A DNA stretch of 59,540 nt from an uncultured Alphaproteobacteria bacterium (GTDB lineage Bacteria > Pseudomonadota > Alphaproteobacteria > HIMB59): contig CACLZM010000008.1 in the NCBI GenBank assembly GCA_902611415.1, positions 1 to 59,540 of the forward strand, given 5' to 3'. The translations under genes and the position numbers were made by a program. Below the pieces are notes generated by a model. That model was given only the letters and a program-made list of their open reading frames with translations, was not told the DNA's origin and made no database searches. Positions 48,149 to 57,318 of the stretch are shown here, in pieces; positions within the stretch are counted from its first letter, which is position 1; each line of letters opens with the position of its first letter.

Positions 48149-49272
48149 TTAACTTTTTTTAAGAGGTATTCTCTTGAAACTTTTACTCTAGAGGAATTAC
48201 CATATTTTATAATATCAGCAGTTGCATATGTTTCTGACCACTTTTCTGGTAGATAACTTCCAGTTCCTATGACATCTATTGGAGCTTTGGCTAAAGACAT
48301 TGCCTTACATTTTTCATTTGTAAATCCGCTAGATGCAATAATTTTTACTTTTTTAAAACCAAAATTATCAAGTTGTGCTCTTAAATACCACAAAGATGCA
48401 GCAGAGACTCCAGGCCCAACTAAGTGTTTTAACTCTTTGTCAGATCTGTATTCTTTGATTGAACCGGGTGCGTGTTTTTCTAAGACCTCATATGATTTTG
48501 AGGTATCAAGATTCTCAATAAATCTTCCATTTGGGGTATCAAGTCTTATCATTACTTTTCCAGCTTTAGACAACTTATCGAAGTGGCTACAAACTTGAAT
48601 AGAGTCAGTAATTTCCTTACCAAAATAATCAGGCAATACAACTAAATCATCTTTTGGAAATGTTTCATGAAACATTTTTACTGCCTCAAGAGTAGATCCT
48701 GCATATCCTATTAATGCATGTGGCATCGTTCCTAATGCTTTATTAGATTGAAAATAATGAGACGTTGCATCTATCGATGTTCCAATAAAACCTTTAGCTT
48801 TTTTTCTTTTTGCTGATTTTGATCCTACTGATGCCGCATATGACATTAATTCAGACATCTCTGTACCTGCACAATGTCTTGCGTCCATAGCTATAAAGGA
48901 CGTTTTAGGCAAGTCTAAACACATTTGATATGCATTAGCTGCTGCTATACAAGCTGGACCAATTTTTTGTAAGAGTAAAGTTTCCAAATCGACTATATGT
49001 TTAAAAGAACCCCTAATATAAAGAATTGGTTCTCCAGCACCAAAATGGTCACCCTCTTTGAATGGACTAGAAGTTGATACTTTAATTCCTCTGTCTTTTG
49101 AAATTTGTTTAATCCAATTTATTGCTAGTTTTAATGCTATAACACCTGGTCTACGAATAAAAACAGCATAAGTAACTTTAATATCTCCATACTTATGGAT
49201 AATTTTTTTTGTTTTTAAAAAATAATTATCAGTAAAATTATTAATTAAATTTGAATTTGTTTTTTTATTCAT
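48145..49272 (-). CDS. Nicotinate phosphoribosyltransferase
   Basis: NAD salvage: nicotinate plus PRPP to nicotinate mononucleotide. Recognised from VFIRRPGVIALKLAINWI, FKEGDHFGAGEPILYIRG, ARHCAGTEMSELMSYAASVGS and the late IIASSGFTNEKCKAMSLAKAPIDVIGTGSYLPE. 375 residues, at the short end and without the long N-terminal extension of E. coli PncB, so closer to the PncB2-like group. It overlaps gltX by 4 bases and follows the DAHP synthase gene after 14. Confidence 0.88.
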   Translation of the reverse strand: MNKKTNSNLINNFTDNYFLKTKKIIHKYGDIKVTYAVFIRRPGVIALKLAINWIKQISKDRGIKVSTSSPFKEGDHFGAGEPILYIRGSFKHIVDLETLLLQKIGPACIAAANAYQMCLDLPKTSFIAMDARHCAGTEMSELMSYAASVGSKSAKRKKAKGFIGTSIDATSHYFQSNKALGTMPHALIGYAGSTLEAVKMFHETFPKDDLVVLPDYFGKEITDSIQVCSHFDKLSKAGKVMIRLDTPNGRFIENLDTSKSYEVLEKHAPGSIKEYRSDKELKHLVGPGVSAASLWYLRAQLDNFGFKKVKIIASSGFTNEKCKAMSLAKAPIDVIGTGSYLPEKWSETYATADIIKYGNSSRVKVSREYLLKKVK

Positions 49273-49286
49273 TATGAATAAGAAAA

Positions 49287-50636
49287 CTAATTCATTTCGC
49301 CATTGGACAATAAATCTGCCAGAAGAAAAGATAGCTCTAATGATTGATTAACATTTAGTCTTGGGTCACAAAACGTATGATACCTATCACCTAAATTTTC
49401 ATCTTTAATATCATCAGGTCCACCGACACATTCAGTTACATCTAAACCTGTTAATTCGAGGTGAACGCCTCCTGCGACTGAACCCTCTGATTTATGAATT
49501 TCAAAAAAAGACTGAATTTCTTTAAAAATATTCTCAGTAGCTCTAGTTTTATAGCCAGATTTACTTGTAGATGTATTTCCATGCATAGGATCACATATCC
49601 ATGTAAGATTAAGACCGAGTTTATTAATTTCTTTCAATAAATCAGGGTATTGTGAGTTAATTTTATCTGCTCCCATTCTAACAATAAGTGTAAGTCTTCC
49701 ACCTTCATTTTCAGGATTCAGTATCTCAATATTTTTTTTTAAATCATCAATGGTTGTAGATGGTCCTACTTTAAGACCTAAAGGGTTTTTTATACCACTT
49801 AAATAGTGAATGTGAGCACCATTAGGATCTCTAGTTCTATCACCAACCCACAAAAAATGAGAATTTACATTGTACCACTCACCTGTAGTGCTATCTATTC
49901 TTGTAAAAGCTTGTTCATAAGGTAAAAGAAGTGCTTCATGGCTTGTGTAAAAATCTGTCTCTCTTAGTTCTCTTGTATTTTTTTCATTTACACCACAGGC
50001 ATTCATAAATTTTATACTTTCTGCAATTTTTTCAGATAATTCTTTAAATTTTTTTGTTGTATCAAAGTTATCTGCAAAATCTAAATTCCATTTATTTAAT
50101 TGTGTTAAACTAGCAAAACCTCCTTGAGCAAAAGCTCTTAATAAATTTAAAGTTGAAGCTGAATGGTTATAAGCTCTGATCATTCTTTTTGGGTCTGGTT
50201 CTCTAGAGGACTCGTTAAACTCAAATGAATTGATGATATCTCCTCTATAACTAGGTAGCTTTTGACCGTTTTTTTCTTCAAAGTCTGAGCTTCTTGGTTT
50301 AGCAAATTGTCCACCCATTCTCCCTAGTTTAACGACCGGTTTGTTAGTGGCAAAAGTTAAAACAACAGACATTTGCAATAGTAATTTAAAATTATCTCGA
50401 ATTGTATTGGGATTTAATTCCTGAAAGCTCTCAGCACAGTCACCCCCTTGTAAATAAAAGGACTCTCCTTTTTGAACTTGATAAATTTGTGATTTTAGAG
50501 ACCTAGTCTCACCAGCAAATATTAAAGGAGGCATAGAGGATAATTCCTCAATTACAGAGTCTAACTTACCTTGATCAGCGTAGGCAGGCATTTGCTTTGC
50601 TTCAAAGTTTTTCCAACTATCTTTAGTCCATTTCAT
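49287..50636 (-). CDS. Class II DAHP synthase
   Basis: First step of the shikimate pathway: phosphoenolpyruvate plus erythrose 4-phosphate to DAHP. Class II (plant/Mycobacterium-like) features: W-x-K-D-SW start, LIFAGETRSLKSQI, FYLQGGDCAESFQE, RMGGQFAKPRSSDFEE, HFLWVGDRTRDPNGAH, WICDPMHGNTSTSKSGYKTR. 449 residues. The Cys, His, Glu and Asp metal ligands appear intact. It lies between an unrecognised protein gene and the nicotinate phosphoribosyltransferase gene. Confidence 0.96.
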   Translation of the reverse strand: MKWTKDSWKNFEAKQMPAYADQGKLDSVIEELSSMPPLIFAGETRSLKSQIYQVQKGESFYLQGGDCAESFQELNPNTIRDNFKLLLQMSVVLTFATNKPVVKLGRMGGQFAKPRSSDFEEKNGQKLPSYRGDIINSFEFNESSREPDPKRMIRAYNHSASTLNLLRAFAQGGFASLTQLNKWNLDFADNFDTTKKFKELSEKIAESIKFMNACGVNEKNTRELRETDFYTSHEALLLPYEQAFTRIDSTTGEWYNVNSHFLWVGDRTRDPNGAHIHYLSGIKNPLGLKVGPSTTIDDLKKNIEILNPENEGGRLTLIVRMGADKINSQYPDLLKEINKLGLNLTWICDPMHGNTSTSKSGYKTRATENIFKEIQSFFEIHKSEGSVAGGVHLELTGLDVTECVGGPDDIKDENLGDRYHTFCDPRLNVNQSLELSFLLADLLSNGEMN

Positions 50637-50677
50637 GAGGCAAGGATTATATTGTTAAATGTATTAAATAAAAGAAA

Positions 50678-51955
50678 TTATTGGGTTTTAGATTTAAAAG
50701 GCCAAATTTTGGGTAGCTTTAATTTAGGTAATGATGGCTCATAACCTGTAGCATAAAAATTATCTATGCTGGATTGTTTATTATCTGAATACTTTGAGTC
50801 AATATCTTCATGATTGATAATTCCGATATTATCAACGATATCTACTGTGGTGATTAAGCCATGATTGTCTGTAATGTAATAGCATTTATCTAAATTTAAA
50901 TAATCATATGAACTTTTACCGATTTGATAAGAATTTTTATCAGAACCATCAGATAGAAAAATAAAATTTTTTATGTTTTTTATTTTATATTTGTTTGAAA
51001 GTATATATGTATCATCATCCTTGAGTATCTCATGAATATACTTTTTATTACTTAATTTTAAATTAGGGAAAAAAGTTCCTTTTGATAAGTAACTAGGATA
51101 TTGATTGTCATCAATAATATTAGAGAAGAAATTATTTTGTTTGTTAAAATTATTATTAATTTCTAATACTTGATTAGAAAATATGTAAGATTTATTAAAC
51201 CTGAGTAAAAATTTAAATATGAATAAAGATATAAACTTAGGGAAAAAATTATAAAAATTAAAAAAAAGAATATTAATATAGTAATTGTTATTATTGCTGG
51301 AATTATACGTATTCTTAGTGTCTAAAGTATTTAAGCTTAAAAGATTAACTAATTCAAAACATATTCCAAAATAAGATTTATTTTTGATTGTAATCTCTTT
51401 GGTATTATTATTTTTAGAGTAATAAATAGATAAACTAGTTGGGACTTTGATTTTAATAAGATCACTCTCTTGAATTTTTTTATTAGCAATTTTCTTAATA
51501 TATTTTTTTAAAAGGGATATATTCTCAGAAAAAAAGTGTATTGTGCTGCTATTTGGAAAAACAATATTAATTTTTTTGAATTTTAAATTAGTAAAAATTG
51601 ATGAGCAGTATTTGTGTTGAGTCTCATTAATTTCAAATCTATAAAAAATTTTATAATCTGTTGTTTTGATTTTAATATCTGGATTATTATCTTTAACAGT
51701 GTAGTCATTATCATTAATTAAATAAGATATTTGTTCTCCTGTAATAGGTTCTCTTGTAAATAACTTAGATTTATTGATTATTCCATATGTGTCTAAAGGC
51801 ACTGAATTAAATGTATTTGATTTCAATTTATCCTCAGGAAAAAAAATAGTTTGTTTAAAATTAGCTTTTTCAATATTTGAAGAAAGCTGTGGTTTGATAC
51901 TAAACCGAGCGTCAATCACACTAGCTAAAATCTCATTATCAACTTCGATATTCAT
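50678..51955 (-). CDS. Hypothetical protein, 425 residues
   Basis: Unrecognised. It has no signal peptide. A hydrophobic, aromatic-rich segment at about residues 226-253 (YYINILFFNFYNFFPKF...FKFLLRF) could be one membrane span, preceded by an asparagine-rich low-complexity tract (NSSNNNN). The N-terminal third has beta-strand character (DYKIFYRFEINETQHKY) and the C-terminal 25 residues are proline/lysine-rich (PSLPKLKLPKIWPFKSKTQ). Base composition is even more AT-rich than its neighbours, suggesting fast drift. It begins 17 bases after glmS and ends 41 bases before the DAHP synthase gene, so it probably belongs to the same transcript. No function can be named. Confidence 0.65.
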   Translation of the reverse strand: MNIEVDNEILASVIDARFSIKPQLSSNIEKANFKQTIFFPEDKLKSNTFNSVPLDTYGIINKSKLFTREPITGEQISYLINDNDYTVKDNNPDIKIKTTDYKIFYRFEINETQHKYCSSIFTNLKFKKINIVFPNSSTIHFFSENISLLKKYIKKIANKKIQESDLIKIKVPTSLSIYYSKNNNTKEITIKNKSYFGICFELVNLLSLNTLDTKNTYNSSNNNNYYINILFFNFYNFFPKFISLFIFKFLLRFNKSYIFSNQVLEINNNFNKQNNFFSNIIDDNQYPSYLSKGTFFPNLKLSNKKYIHEILKDDDTYILSNKYKIKNIKNFIFLSDGSDKNSYQIGKSSYDYLNLDKCYYITDNHGLITTVDIVDNIGIINHEDIDSKYSDNKQSSIDNFYATGYEPSLPKLKLPKIWPFKSKTQ

Positions 51956-51972
51956 ATTAAATAGTATTCAAT

Positions 51973-53769
51973 TTATTCAACGGTAACTGATTTAGCGAGA
52001 TTCCTTGGTTGATCAATATCAGTACCTTCATTAAGAGCAAAATAATATGAAATGAGTTGAAGAGGAATAGTATAAATGAAAGGTGTGTCAATAAAGTTTT
52101 CTTTGGGTAGGCTTACATTATGTGTGTTTAATGATTTGCTGTGAATTTTAACACTCGATAAAATTATAACCTTACCATTTCTAGCAGCGATTTCCTCAGC
52201 ATTAGAAATAGATTTCTCATATAATTCGTTGTTTGGAGATAAGCAAATTGTTAATGATTTTTTATCGATCAATGCAATTGGGCCATGTTTCATCTCTCCT
52301 CCAGGAAAGCCTTCGCTATGCATGTAAGATATCTCTTTTAATTTCAAGGATCCCTCTAATGCTATTGGGTATACAATATTCCTTCCAATAAAATAACAAG
52401 TATCAGATTGGCTTAATTTTTTTGCAATTTTTTTCGCCTCTGGTGTAAAATAGTTTATTAATTTTTTCAACTTTATTGGTAATAACTTTAGAATCGCTAA
52501 ATTCTTATTATAATCTTTTTTCGATATGGAATTTGTCATTTTACCAATTTCAATAGAAAGATTGGCTAAGCTCAATATTTGACAAGTAAAAGCTTTAGTT
52601 GAGGCTACACCAACTTCTTTATCAGCATAAGTAGGTATAGTTACATCAGCCTCCCTTACCATACTACTCTGTAAAGAATTAGTTATAACTATAGAGGAAT
52701 GTTTGTTTTTTTTGATATATTTTAAAGCCATCAAGGTATCCATGGTTTCACCAGATTGTGAAATAAAAATAAATAAAATTTTTTCGTCTTTATTTATTTT
52801 TTTATATCTAAGCTCGGAAGCTAATTCTGATGAAGTATCTATATTTGTATATCTATTAAAGTAATACTCACCAACTAAACAGGCATGGTATGCAGTACCA
52901 CATCCAACAAATATTATTTTTTTGTTTAAAATTAAATTTTTAAATTTGCTTTCAAAATCATTAAAAAATTCTTGTACATAATTTTTTTGAGTATTTTTTA
53001 TAACTTCAGGCTGCTCATGAATCTCTTTCAACATATAATGTTGATATTTTCCTTTATCATATGGGTTTTGTTTAATTTCATTTTTTTCAAAGAGTATTTT
53101 AGCTTTATTTAAACTAGATATTTTAGACTGCTGAATTTTAATAATATCACCATCTTTAAGATGATAAATCTTATCACTATAATCAGATAAAATAGATGAA
53201 TCTGAGCATATGTAAGATGAATTTTTATTATGTGATAAGGCGATTGGACTGCCATTTTTTAATAAGTAAAAACAATTATTTTTTTTTATAAATATAACAA
53301 AGGCGTAGTTTCCTTTAATTACACTTTTAAATACTCTAATAGCTTCATCTGAATTTTTATATTTATTGACTAAATAGGTGAGAAAGTAAAAACTGATTTC
53401 AGTATCTGATTGAATATTTTTAGGAATTTCTACAAATCGATTTTGAATTTTTCTATAGTTTTCAATTATACCATTACAAACTAAAGTAAGATCATCATTT
53501 GCAAATGGATGAGCATTATTTTTGCTAACAACTCCATGTGTTGCCCATCTTGTATGACCTATCACACCATAAAAATTTTTATCTGATACATTTTGAGCTT
53601 TATTTTTTAGTTCTGATATTTTGCCAACACTTTTAATGGTTTTTATTCGTTCTTTTGAAAACAAGGAAATGCCAGCAGAGTCATACCCTCTATATTCCAG
53701 CTTTTTTAAAATATCTATAGAGTTATTCTTTAAAGAAGATGAATTTAAGATACCAACTATACCGCACAT
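51973..53769 (-). CDS. glmS: Glucosamine-6-phosphate synthase
   Basis: Makes glucosamine-6-phosphate from fructose-6-phosphate and glutamine, the entry to UDP-GlcNAc. The N-terminal nucleophile is Cys2 (MCGIVGIL), followed by GYDSAGISL and GHTRWATHG. Two SIS sugar-isomerase domains follow, with ISQSGETMDTLMALKYI and YMHSEGFPGGEMKHGPIALI; the C-terminus ends PRNLAKSVTVE. 598 residues. It overlaps glmU by one base. The operon arrangement leaves no room for a glmS ribozyme. Confidence 0.98.
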   Translation of the reverse strand: MCGIVGILNSSSLKNNSIDILKKLEYRGYDSAGISLFSKERIKTIKSVGKISELKNKAQNVSDKNFYGVIGHTRWATHGVVSKNNAHPFANDDLTLVCNGIIENYRKIQNRFVEIPKNIQSDTEISFYFLTYLVNKYKNSDEAIRVFKSVIKGNYAFVIFIKKNNCFYLLKNGSPIALSHNKNSSYICSDSSILSDYSDKIYHLKDGDIIKIQQSKISSLNKAKILFEKNEIKQNPYDKGKYQHYMLKEIHEQPEVIKNTQKNYVQEFFNDFESKFKNLILNKKIIFVGCGTAYHACLVGEYYFNRYTNIDTSSELASELRYKKINKDEKILFIFISQSGETMDTLMALKYIKKNKHSSIVITNSLQSSMVREADVTIPTYADKEVGVASTKAFTCQILSLANLSIEIGKMTNSISKKDYNKNLAILKLLPIKLKKLINYFTPEAKKIAKKLSQSDTCYFIGRNIVYPIALEGSLKLKEISYMHSEGFPGGEMKHGPIALIDKKSLTICLSPNNELYEKSISNAEEIAARNGKVIILSSVKIHSKSLNTHNVSLPKENFIDTPFIYTIPLQLISYYFALNEGTDIDQPRNLAKSVTVE

Positions 53770-55052
53770 TATTTTTTATTATTAATTTTATTTTTCTGTT
53801 TTGATCTGGCTATTGAAAAATGATTATTTGGTATTGATTTAGTAATTACAGATCCTGCAGCTATGTATGCTTTATTGCCTATATTAACAGGTGCAATAAT
53901 AGAGGAATTTGAGCCAATAAAGGTATTATTACCTATTTTGCATTTCAGCTTATTTTTTCCATCATAATTACAAGTAATAGTTCCTGCCCCAATATTACTA
54001 TTTGTTCCTACAGATGAGTCTCCGATATAACTTAAATGATTTACTTTTACTCCTTTTGATAATTTTGATTTTTTAATCTCAACAAAATTACCAATTTTTA
54101 CCTCATCTGCCATAATAACCTCAGGTCTTATTCTTGCATAAGGGCCGATGGAGCAGTTATTACCTATTGTGGAATTTTCAATATAAGAAAAGGACTTAAT
54201 AATAGAATTACTTTTGATGCTTACATTTTTTTTTATAACAACATGTGGTTCAATTACTACTCCTGGAGCGATACTAACATTGCTCTCTATATAAACCGTA
54301 TCAGGCTGAATAATTCTAACACCACTATCTATTAATTTTTTCTTTATAAAATCTTGAGATAATGTTTCTAATTTATTAAGTTCATTTAAGGTGTTAGCAC
54401 CTGATATCACTGTGGCTTTATTTAAAAAAGTAGTCATTTTAAGTTTTTTATTTAAACAGACATTTACTAAATCAGTAATGTAAAATTCATTCTTATTTTT
54501 ATTTTTTTTTATTAATTTTAAATTTAATGCAGCTTTTTTTGAAATTAAAAATATGCCAGTATTTATCTCATTGATTAATTTCTCTTCGTTTGAACATTCA
54601 TTTTCTTCAATAATACTGATTAATAAATTATTTTTTTTAATTATTCTTCCATATCCTTTTGGGTTTCTTACATTTTGTGTAAGGACTGATAAGTCATCAT
54701 TATTCTTTACACCTTTTGAAACAAAATCAGAGAGTATTTTATAATCGAAAATAGGTGTATCTGCTAAGGTCATTAAAAAATAATCAAATTTATTATTGTA
54801 CTTATAAAATTGTTTAAAAGCTCCGCCAGTACCGTCTATTGGATTTTGAATAAATACTTTTTCATGAATGAAATATTTTTTATTAGATTTACTTGAAATA
54901 ATAAAAGTTTTTTTTACTTGTTTAATTTTATTTAGTGCATCTAAATTATACTGTATTAACTCTTTACCAGATATTTCATGAAGAAATTTTGGTTTAGATG
55001 ATTTAAATCTTTTGCTCTTTCCAGCAGAAAGAATAATGGCGCATATATTCAT
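53769..55052 (-). CDS. glmU: Bifunctional UDP-GlcNAc pyrophosphorylase / GlcN-1-P acetyltransferase
   Basis: Last two steps to UDP-GlcNAc. The N-terminal uridyltransferase opens ILSAGKSKRFKSSKPKFLHE; Arg and the later Lys of the nucleotide loop are kept, but the usual GxGTRM is changed to KSKRF. The C-terminal left-handed beta-helix shows hexapeptide repeats, VNHLSYIGDSSVG with the catalytic His and NIGAGTITCNYDGKNK. 427 residues against about 450, slightly trimmed. It is first gene of the glm run. A TATTAT -10 candidate (55069-55064) lies 11 bases before the ATG. Confidence 0.94.
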   Translation of the reverse strand: MNICAIILSAGKSKRFKSSKPKFLHEISGKELIQYNLDALNKIKQVKKTFIISSKSNKKYFIHEKVFIQNPIDGTGGAFKQFYKYNNKFDYFLMTLADTPIFDYKILSDFVSKGVKNNDDLSVLTQNVRNPKGYGRIIKKNNLLISIIEENECSNEEKLINEINTGIFLISKKAALNLKLIKKNKNKNEFYITDLVNVCLNKKLKMTTFLNKATVISGANTLNELNKLETLSQDFIKKKLIDSGVRIIQPDTVYIESNVSIAPGVVIEPHVVIKKNVSIKSNSIIKSFSYIENSTIGNNCSIGPYARIRPEVIMADEVKIGNFVEIKKSKLSKGVKVNHLSYIGDSSVGTNSNIGAGTITCNYDGKNKLKCKIGNNTFIGSNSSIIAPVNIGNKAYIAAGSVITKSIPNNHFSIARSKQKNKINNKK

Positions 55053-55079
55053 AAAGTTGTAAAATAATATTAATTAATC

Positions 55080-55107
55080 TTAACTGAATACTAAAAATAT
55101 ATCTAAT
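55080..55107 (+). promoter_or_regulatory. Putative promoter of the Sua5-type gene
   Basis: TTAACT (55080-55085) and TCTAAT (55102-55107) with 16-base spacing, ending 10 bases before the ATG at 55118. This is the same short -10-to-ATG distance as at rpsF and rpsD and again predicts an almost leaderless mRNA. Individual hexamers are weaker here. Confidence 0.35.
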
Positions 55108-55117
55108 TATGTAAATT

Positions 55118-56056
55118 ATGCCCATTATCGTTAAATCAAATTTATCAAAGCAACTTTCACATTTCTTAAAGTCTAAACTATTAAAAGATGAATTAGTAGT
55201 TTTACCAACAGAAACTGTTTATGGGCTAGCTGGTTTAGGAACCAATATTAAAGCAGCAAAAAAAATTTTCTTATTAAAAAAAAGACCGTTGAAAAAAAAA
55301 CTAATATTTCATTGTTCAAGTTTAAAAATGGTAGATAAATTTTTTAATTTAGATGATGAAAATTTAATTTTAGCTAAAGAATTTTGGCCTGGGCCTCTTA
55401 CTCTTGTTTTACAAAGGAAGTCTCTCGAAATACCCAAATCTCTTACATTAAATAATGAGTGTGCTGTAAGAGTTCCAAATAATAAATTTACATTAAATTT
55501 AATTAATAAAGTAGGAAAGCCCCTTGTAATGCCTTCAGCAAACAAATTTAAACAACTAAGCCCAATCAACAGTGAAATGGTTTTTCAGCAATTTATTGAG
55601 ACAAATTTATTAATTGTAGATGATGGAAAATGTAAAGTTGGTATCGAGTCAACTTTAATTAGAATATCTGATAACAAATTGAATATAATAAGACCAGGGA
55701 TGATATCATTAGAAAATGTCAAAAAAATATTACCCTATATGGTTATTAGTAAATATAACAAAAATTTAAGTTTTCCTGGAACTTCAAGAAAACATTATTC
55801 TCCGAAGAAGAAAATATTTTTAAATGTCAAAAATGCTAAAAAAAAATCTGCATATATAAACTTTGGAGCAAATAAGAAAGATCAATTCAAAAATTTAAGT
55901 AAGACTAGAAATTTAATTGAAGCTGCCAAAAATCTATATCATTTTATTTTTTTAGCAGATAACGACAACCAATATAAAAGTATAAGTATCGCACCTATTC
56001 CTTATAAGAAAATAGGAGTCGCTATAAATGATAGATTACGAAGAGCATCTAAATGA
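55118..56056 (+). CDS. L-threonylcarbamoyladenylate synthase (Sua5 type)
   Basis: Makes threonylcarbamoyl-AMP for the t6A modification at position 37 of ANN-decoding tRNAs. The YrdC domain has VVLPTETVYGLAGLGTN, KRPLKKKLIFH, FWPGPLTLVLQ and a VGIESTLI segment. A C-terminal extension (about residues 225-312) with SFPGTSRKHYSPKK marks the longer Sua5 form. 312 residues. It overlaps the next gene by 4 bases and is divergent from glmU. Confidence 0.93.
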   Translation: MPIIVKSNLSKQLSHFLKSKLLKDELVVLPTETVYGLAGLGTNIKAAKKIFLLKKRPLKKKLIFHCSSLKMVDKFFNLDDENLILAKEFWPGPLTLVLQRKSLEIPKSLTLNNECAVRVPNNKFTLNLINKVGKPLVMPSANKFKQLSPINSEMVFQQFIETNLLIVDDGKCKVGIESTLIRISDNKLNIIRPGMISLENVKKILPYMVISKYNKNLSFPGTSRKHYSPKKKIFLNVKNAKKKSAYINFGANKKDQFKNLSKTRNLIEAAKNLYHFIFLADNDNQYKSISIAPIPYKKIGVAINDRLRRASK

Positions 56057-57318
56057 AGTTTCCAATAAAAACTATAAGAAAAAATGCCCAAATAACTGCT
56101 TTCCCTAAAAATTCTTTGGAGGTATCTAAACTGGTTAAATTTTCTAACAAATATAAATTTCATATTTTACCTATTGGTGGAGAGACTAATAGAGTGGATG
56201 GCACAAAACCTCAATTTGAAAAAACTATCCTAATAGATTTTAAAAAAATGAATCGTATTGAAGAAGTTGATACTGATAACTTTATAATAACAGCTCAAAG
56301 CGGGACATTGTTAAAAACTATTCAAAAAGCAGCAAATAATAAAAAACTTTTATTTCCAGTTAATATTGCGCCAAGTGATAAATGTACAATTGGGGGTAAT
56401 ATATCTACTAATGTTGGGGGTTTGCAAACCTTGAGATATGGTAACATAGAGGATCATATAAATGGCCTTGAAGTAGTGCTTAGTGATGGAACTATTTTAA
56501 ATTTTTTAAATAAACTCAAAAAAGATAATTTTGGCCCAAAACTGTGGAAGTTATTTTGTGGTTCTGAGGGTGTTTTTGGAATAATTACAAGAGCAAGCTT
56601 AAAATTAATCCCAAAAAAAAAATACAATTCTACATACTTAATACAAACAAATAGTTTAAATAAGTCAATTCGATTACTAAAATTTTTAAGAAACAAGTAC
56701 TTCGATAATTTAACAAGTTTTGAAATAATATTTCCAATACCTAGCTCTTATTTATTTAACGAAAGTGCACATCACTTCAATTTAATCATAGAGATACAAT
56801 CTAATATTATTGGTAATTACAAAAAAGACTTAAAAAAATACTTTAATTTAAATGAATTTAAAATTGATAAAATAGAACATGATAAATCGAAGTCATGGAT
56901 ATGGAGCAAAAGAGAAGAGTTAGTATATAATCAGATAAAATATAATTTTACAGAAAAATTTGATATTTCTTTACCCATTGATAAGTGGTCTGTCTTTATT
57001 AAGAAGGTAAATACATTTGTAAAGAATAATAAAATCTTTACTCCTTATTTTTTTGGGCATTTGGGAGATGGTAATTTGCATTGCAATTTTAAAGTACATC
57101 CTAATTCAAAAAAGAATTGTGCTTACCTCTCAAAATTTATTTATGATTTGACTATTCAAAGCGAAGGTAGTGTGGCAGCAGAACACGGTCTTGGTTTGAA
57201 AAAAAATTATCTTTTAAAAAAATATAAACCTAGTGAAAATTACCTTTTTATTAAAAAATTAAAAAAACACTTGGATCCCAACTCTAGATTAGGCAAAAAT
57301 AAGTTATTTCAGGCTTAA
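56053..57318 (+). CDS. FAD-linked oxidoreductase (D-2-hydroxyacid dehydrogenase-like)
   Basis: FAD-binding PCMH/VAO-type dehydrogenase of 421 residues. It has ILPIGGETNRVDG (about 38-50) and the long glycine-rich NVGGLQTLRYGN for FAD, GSEGVFGIITRASL, and the C-terminal GHLGDGNLHCNF with SVAAEHGLGLKKN, typical of enzymes oxidising D-lactate, D-2-hydroxyglutarate or glycolate. No C-terminal iron-sulfur cysteines. The N-terminus is shorter than in most relatives (usual length about 460). It is translationally coupled to the Sua5-type gene. Substrate not determinable. Confidence 0.85.
   Translation: MKFPIKTIRKNAQITAFPKNSLEVSKLVKFSNKYKFHILPIGGETNRVDGTKPQFEKTILIDFKKMNRIEEVDTDNFIITAQSGTLLKTIQKAANNKKLLFPVNIAPSDKCTIGGNISTNVGGLQTLRYGNIEDHINGLEVVLSDGTILNFLNKLKKDNFGPKLWKLFCGSEGVFGIITRASLKLIPKKKYNSTYLIQTNSLNKSIRLLKFLRNKYFDNLTSFEIIFPIPSSYLFNESAHHFNLIIEIQSNIIGNYKKDLKKYFNLNEFKIDKIEHDKSKSWIWSKREELVYNQIKYNFTEKFDISLPIDKWSVFIKKVNTFVKNNKIFTPYFFGHLGDGNLHCNFKVHPNSKKNCAYLSKFIYDLTIQSEGSVAAEHGLGLKKNYLLKKYKPSENYLFIKKLKKHLDPNSRLGKNKLFQA

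Noticed and set aside
51973-53769. Possible glmS ribozyme upstream of glmS
   Set aside because: glmU overlaps glmS by one base, so there is no leader to hold a ribozyme.
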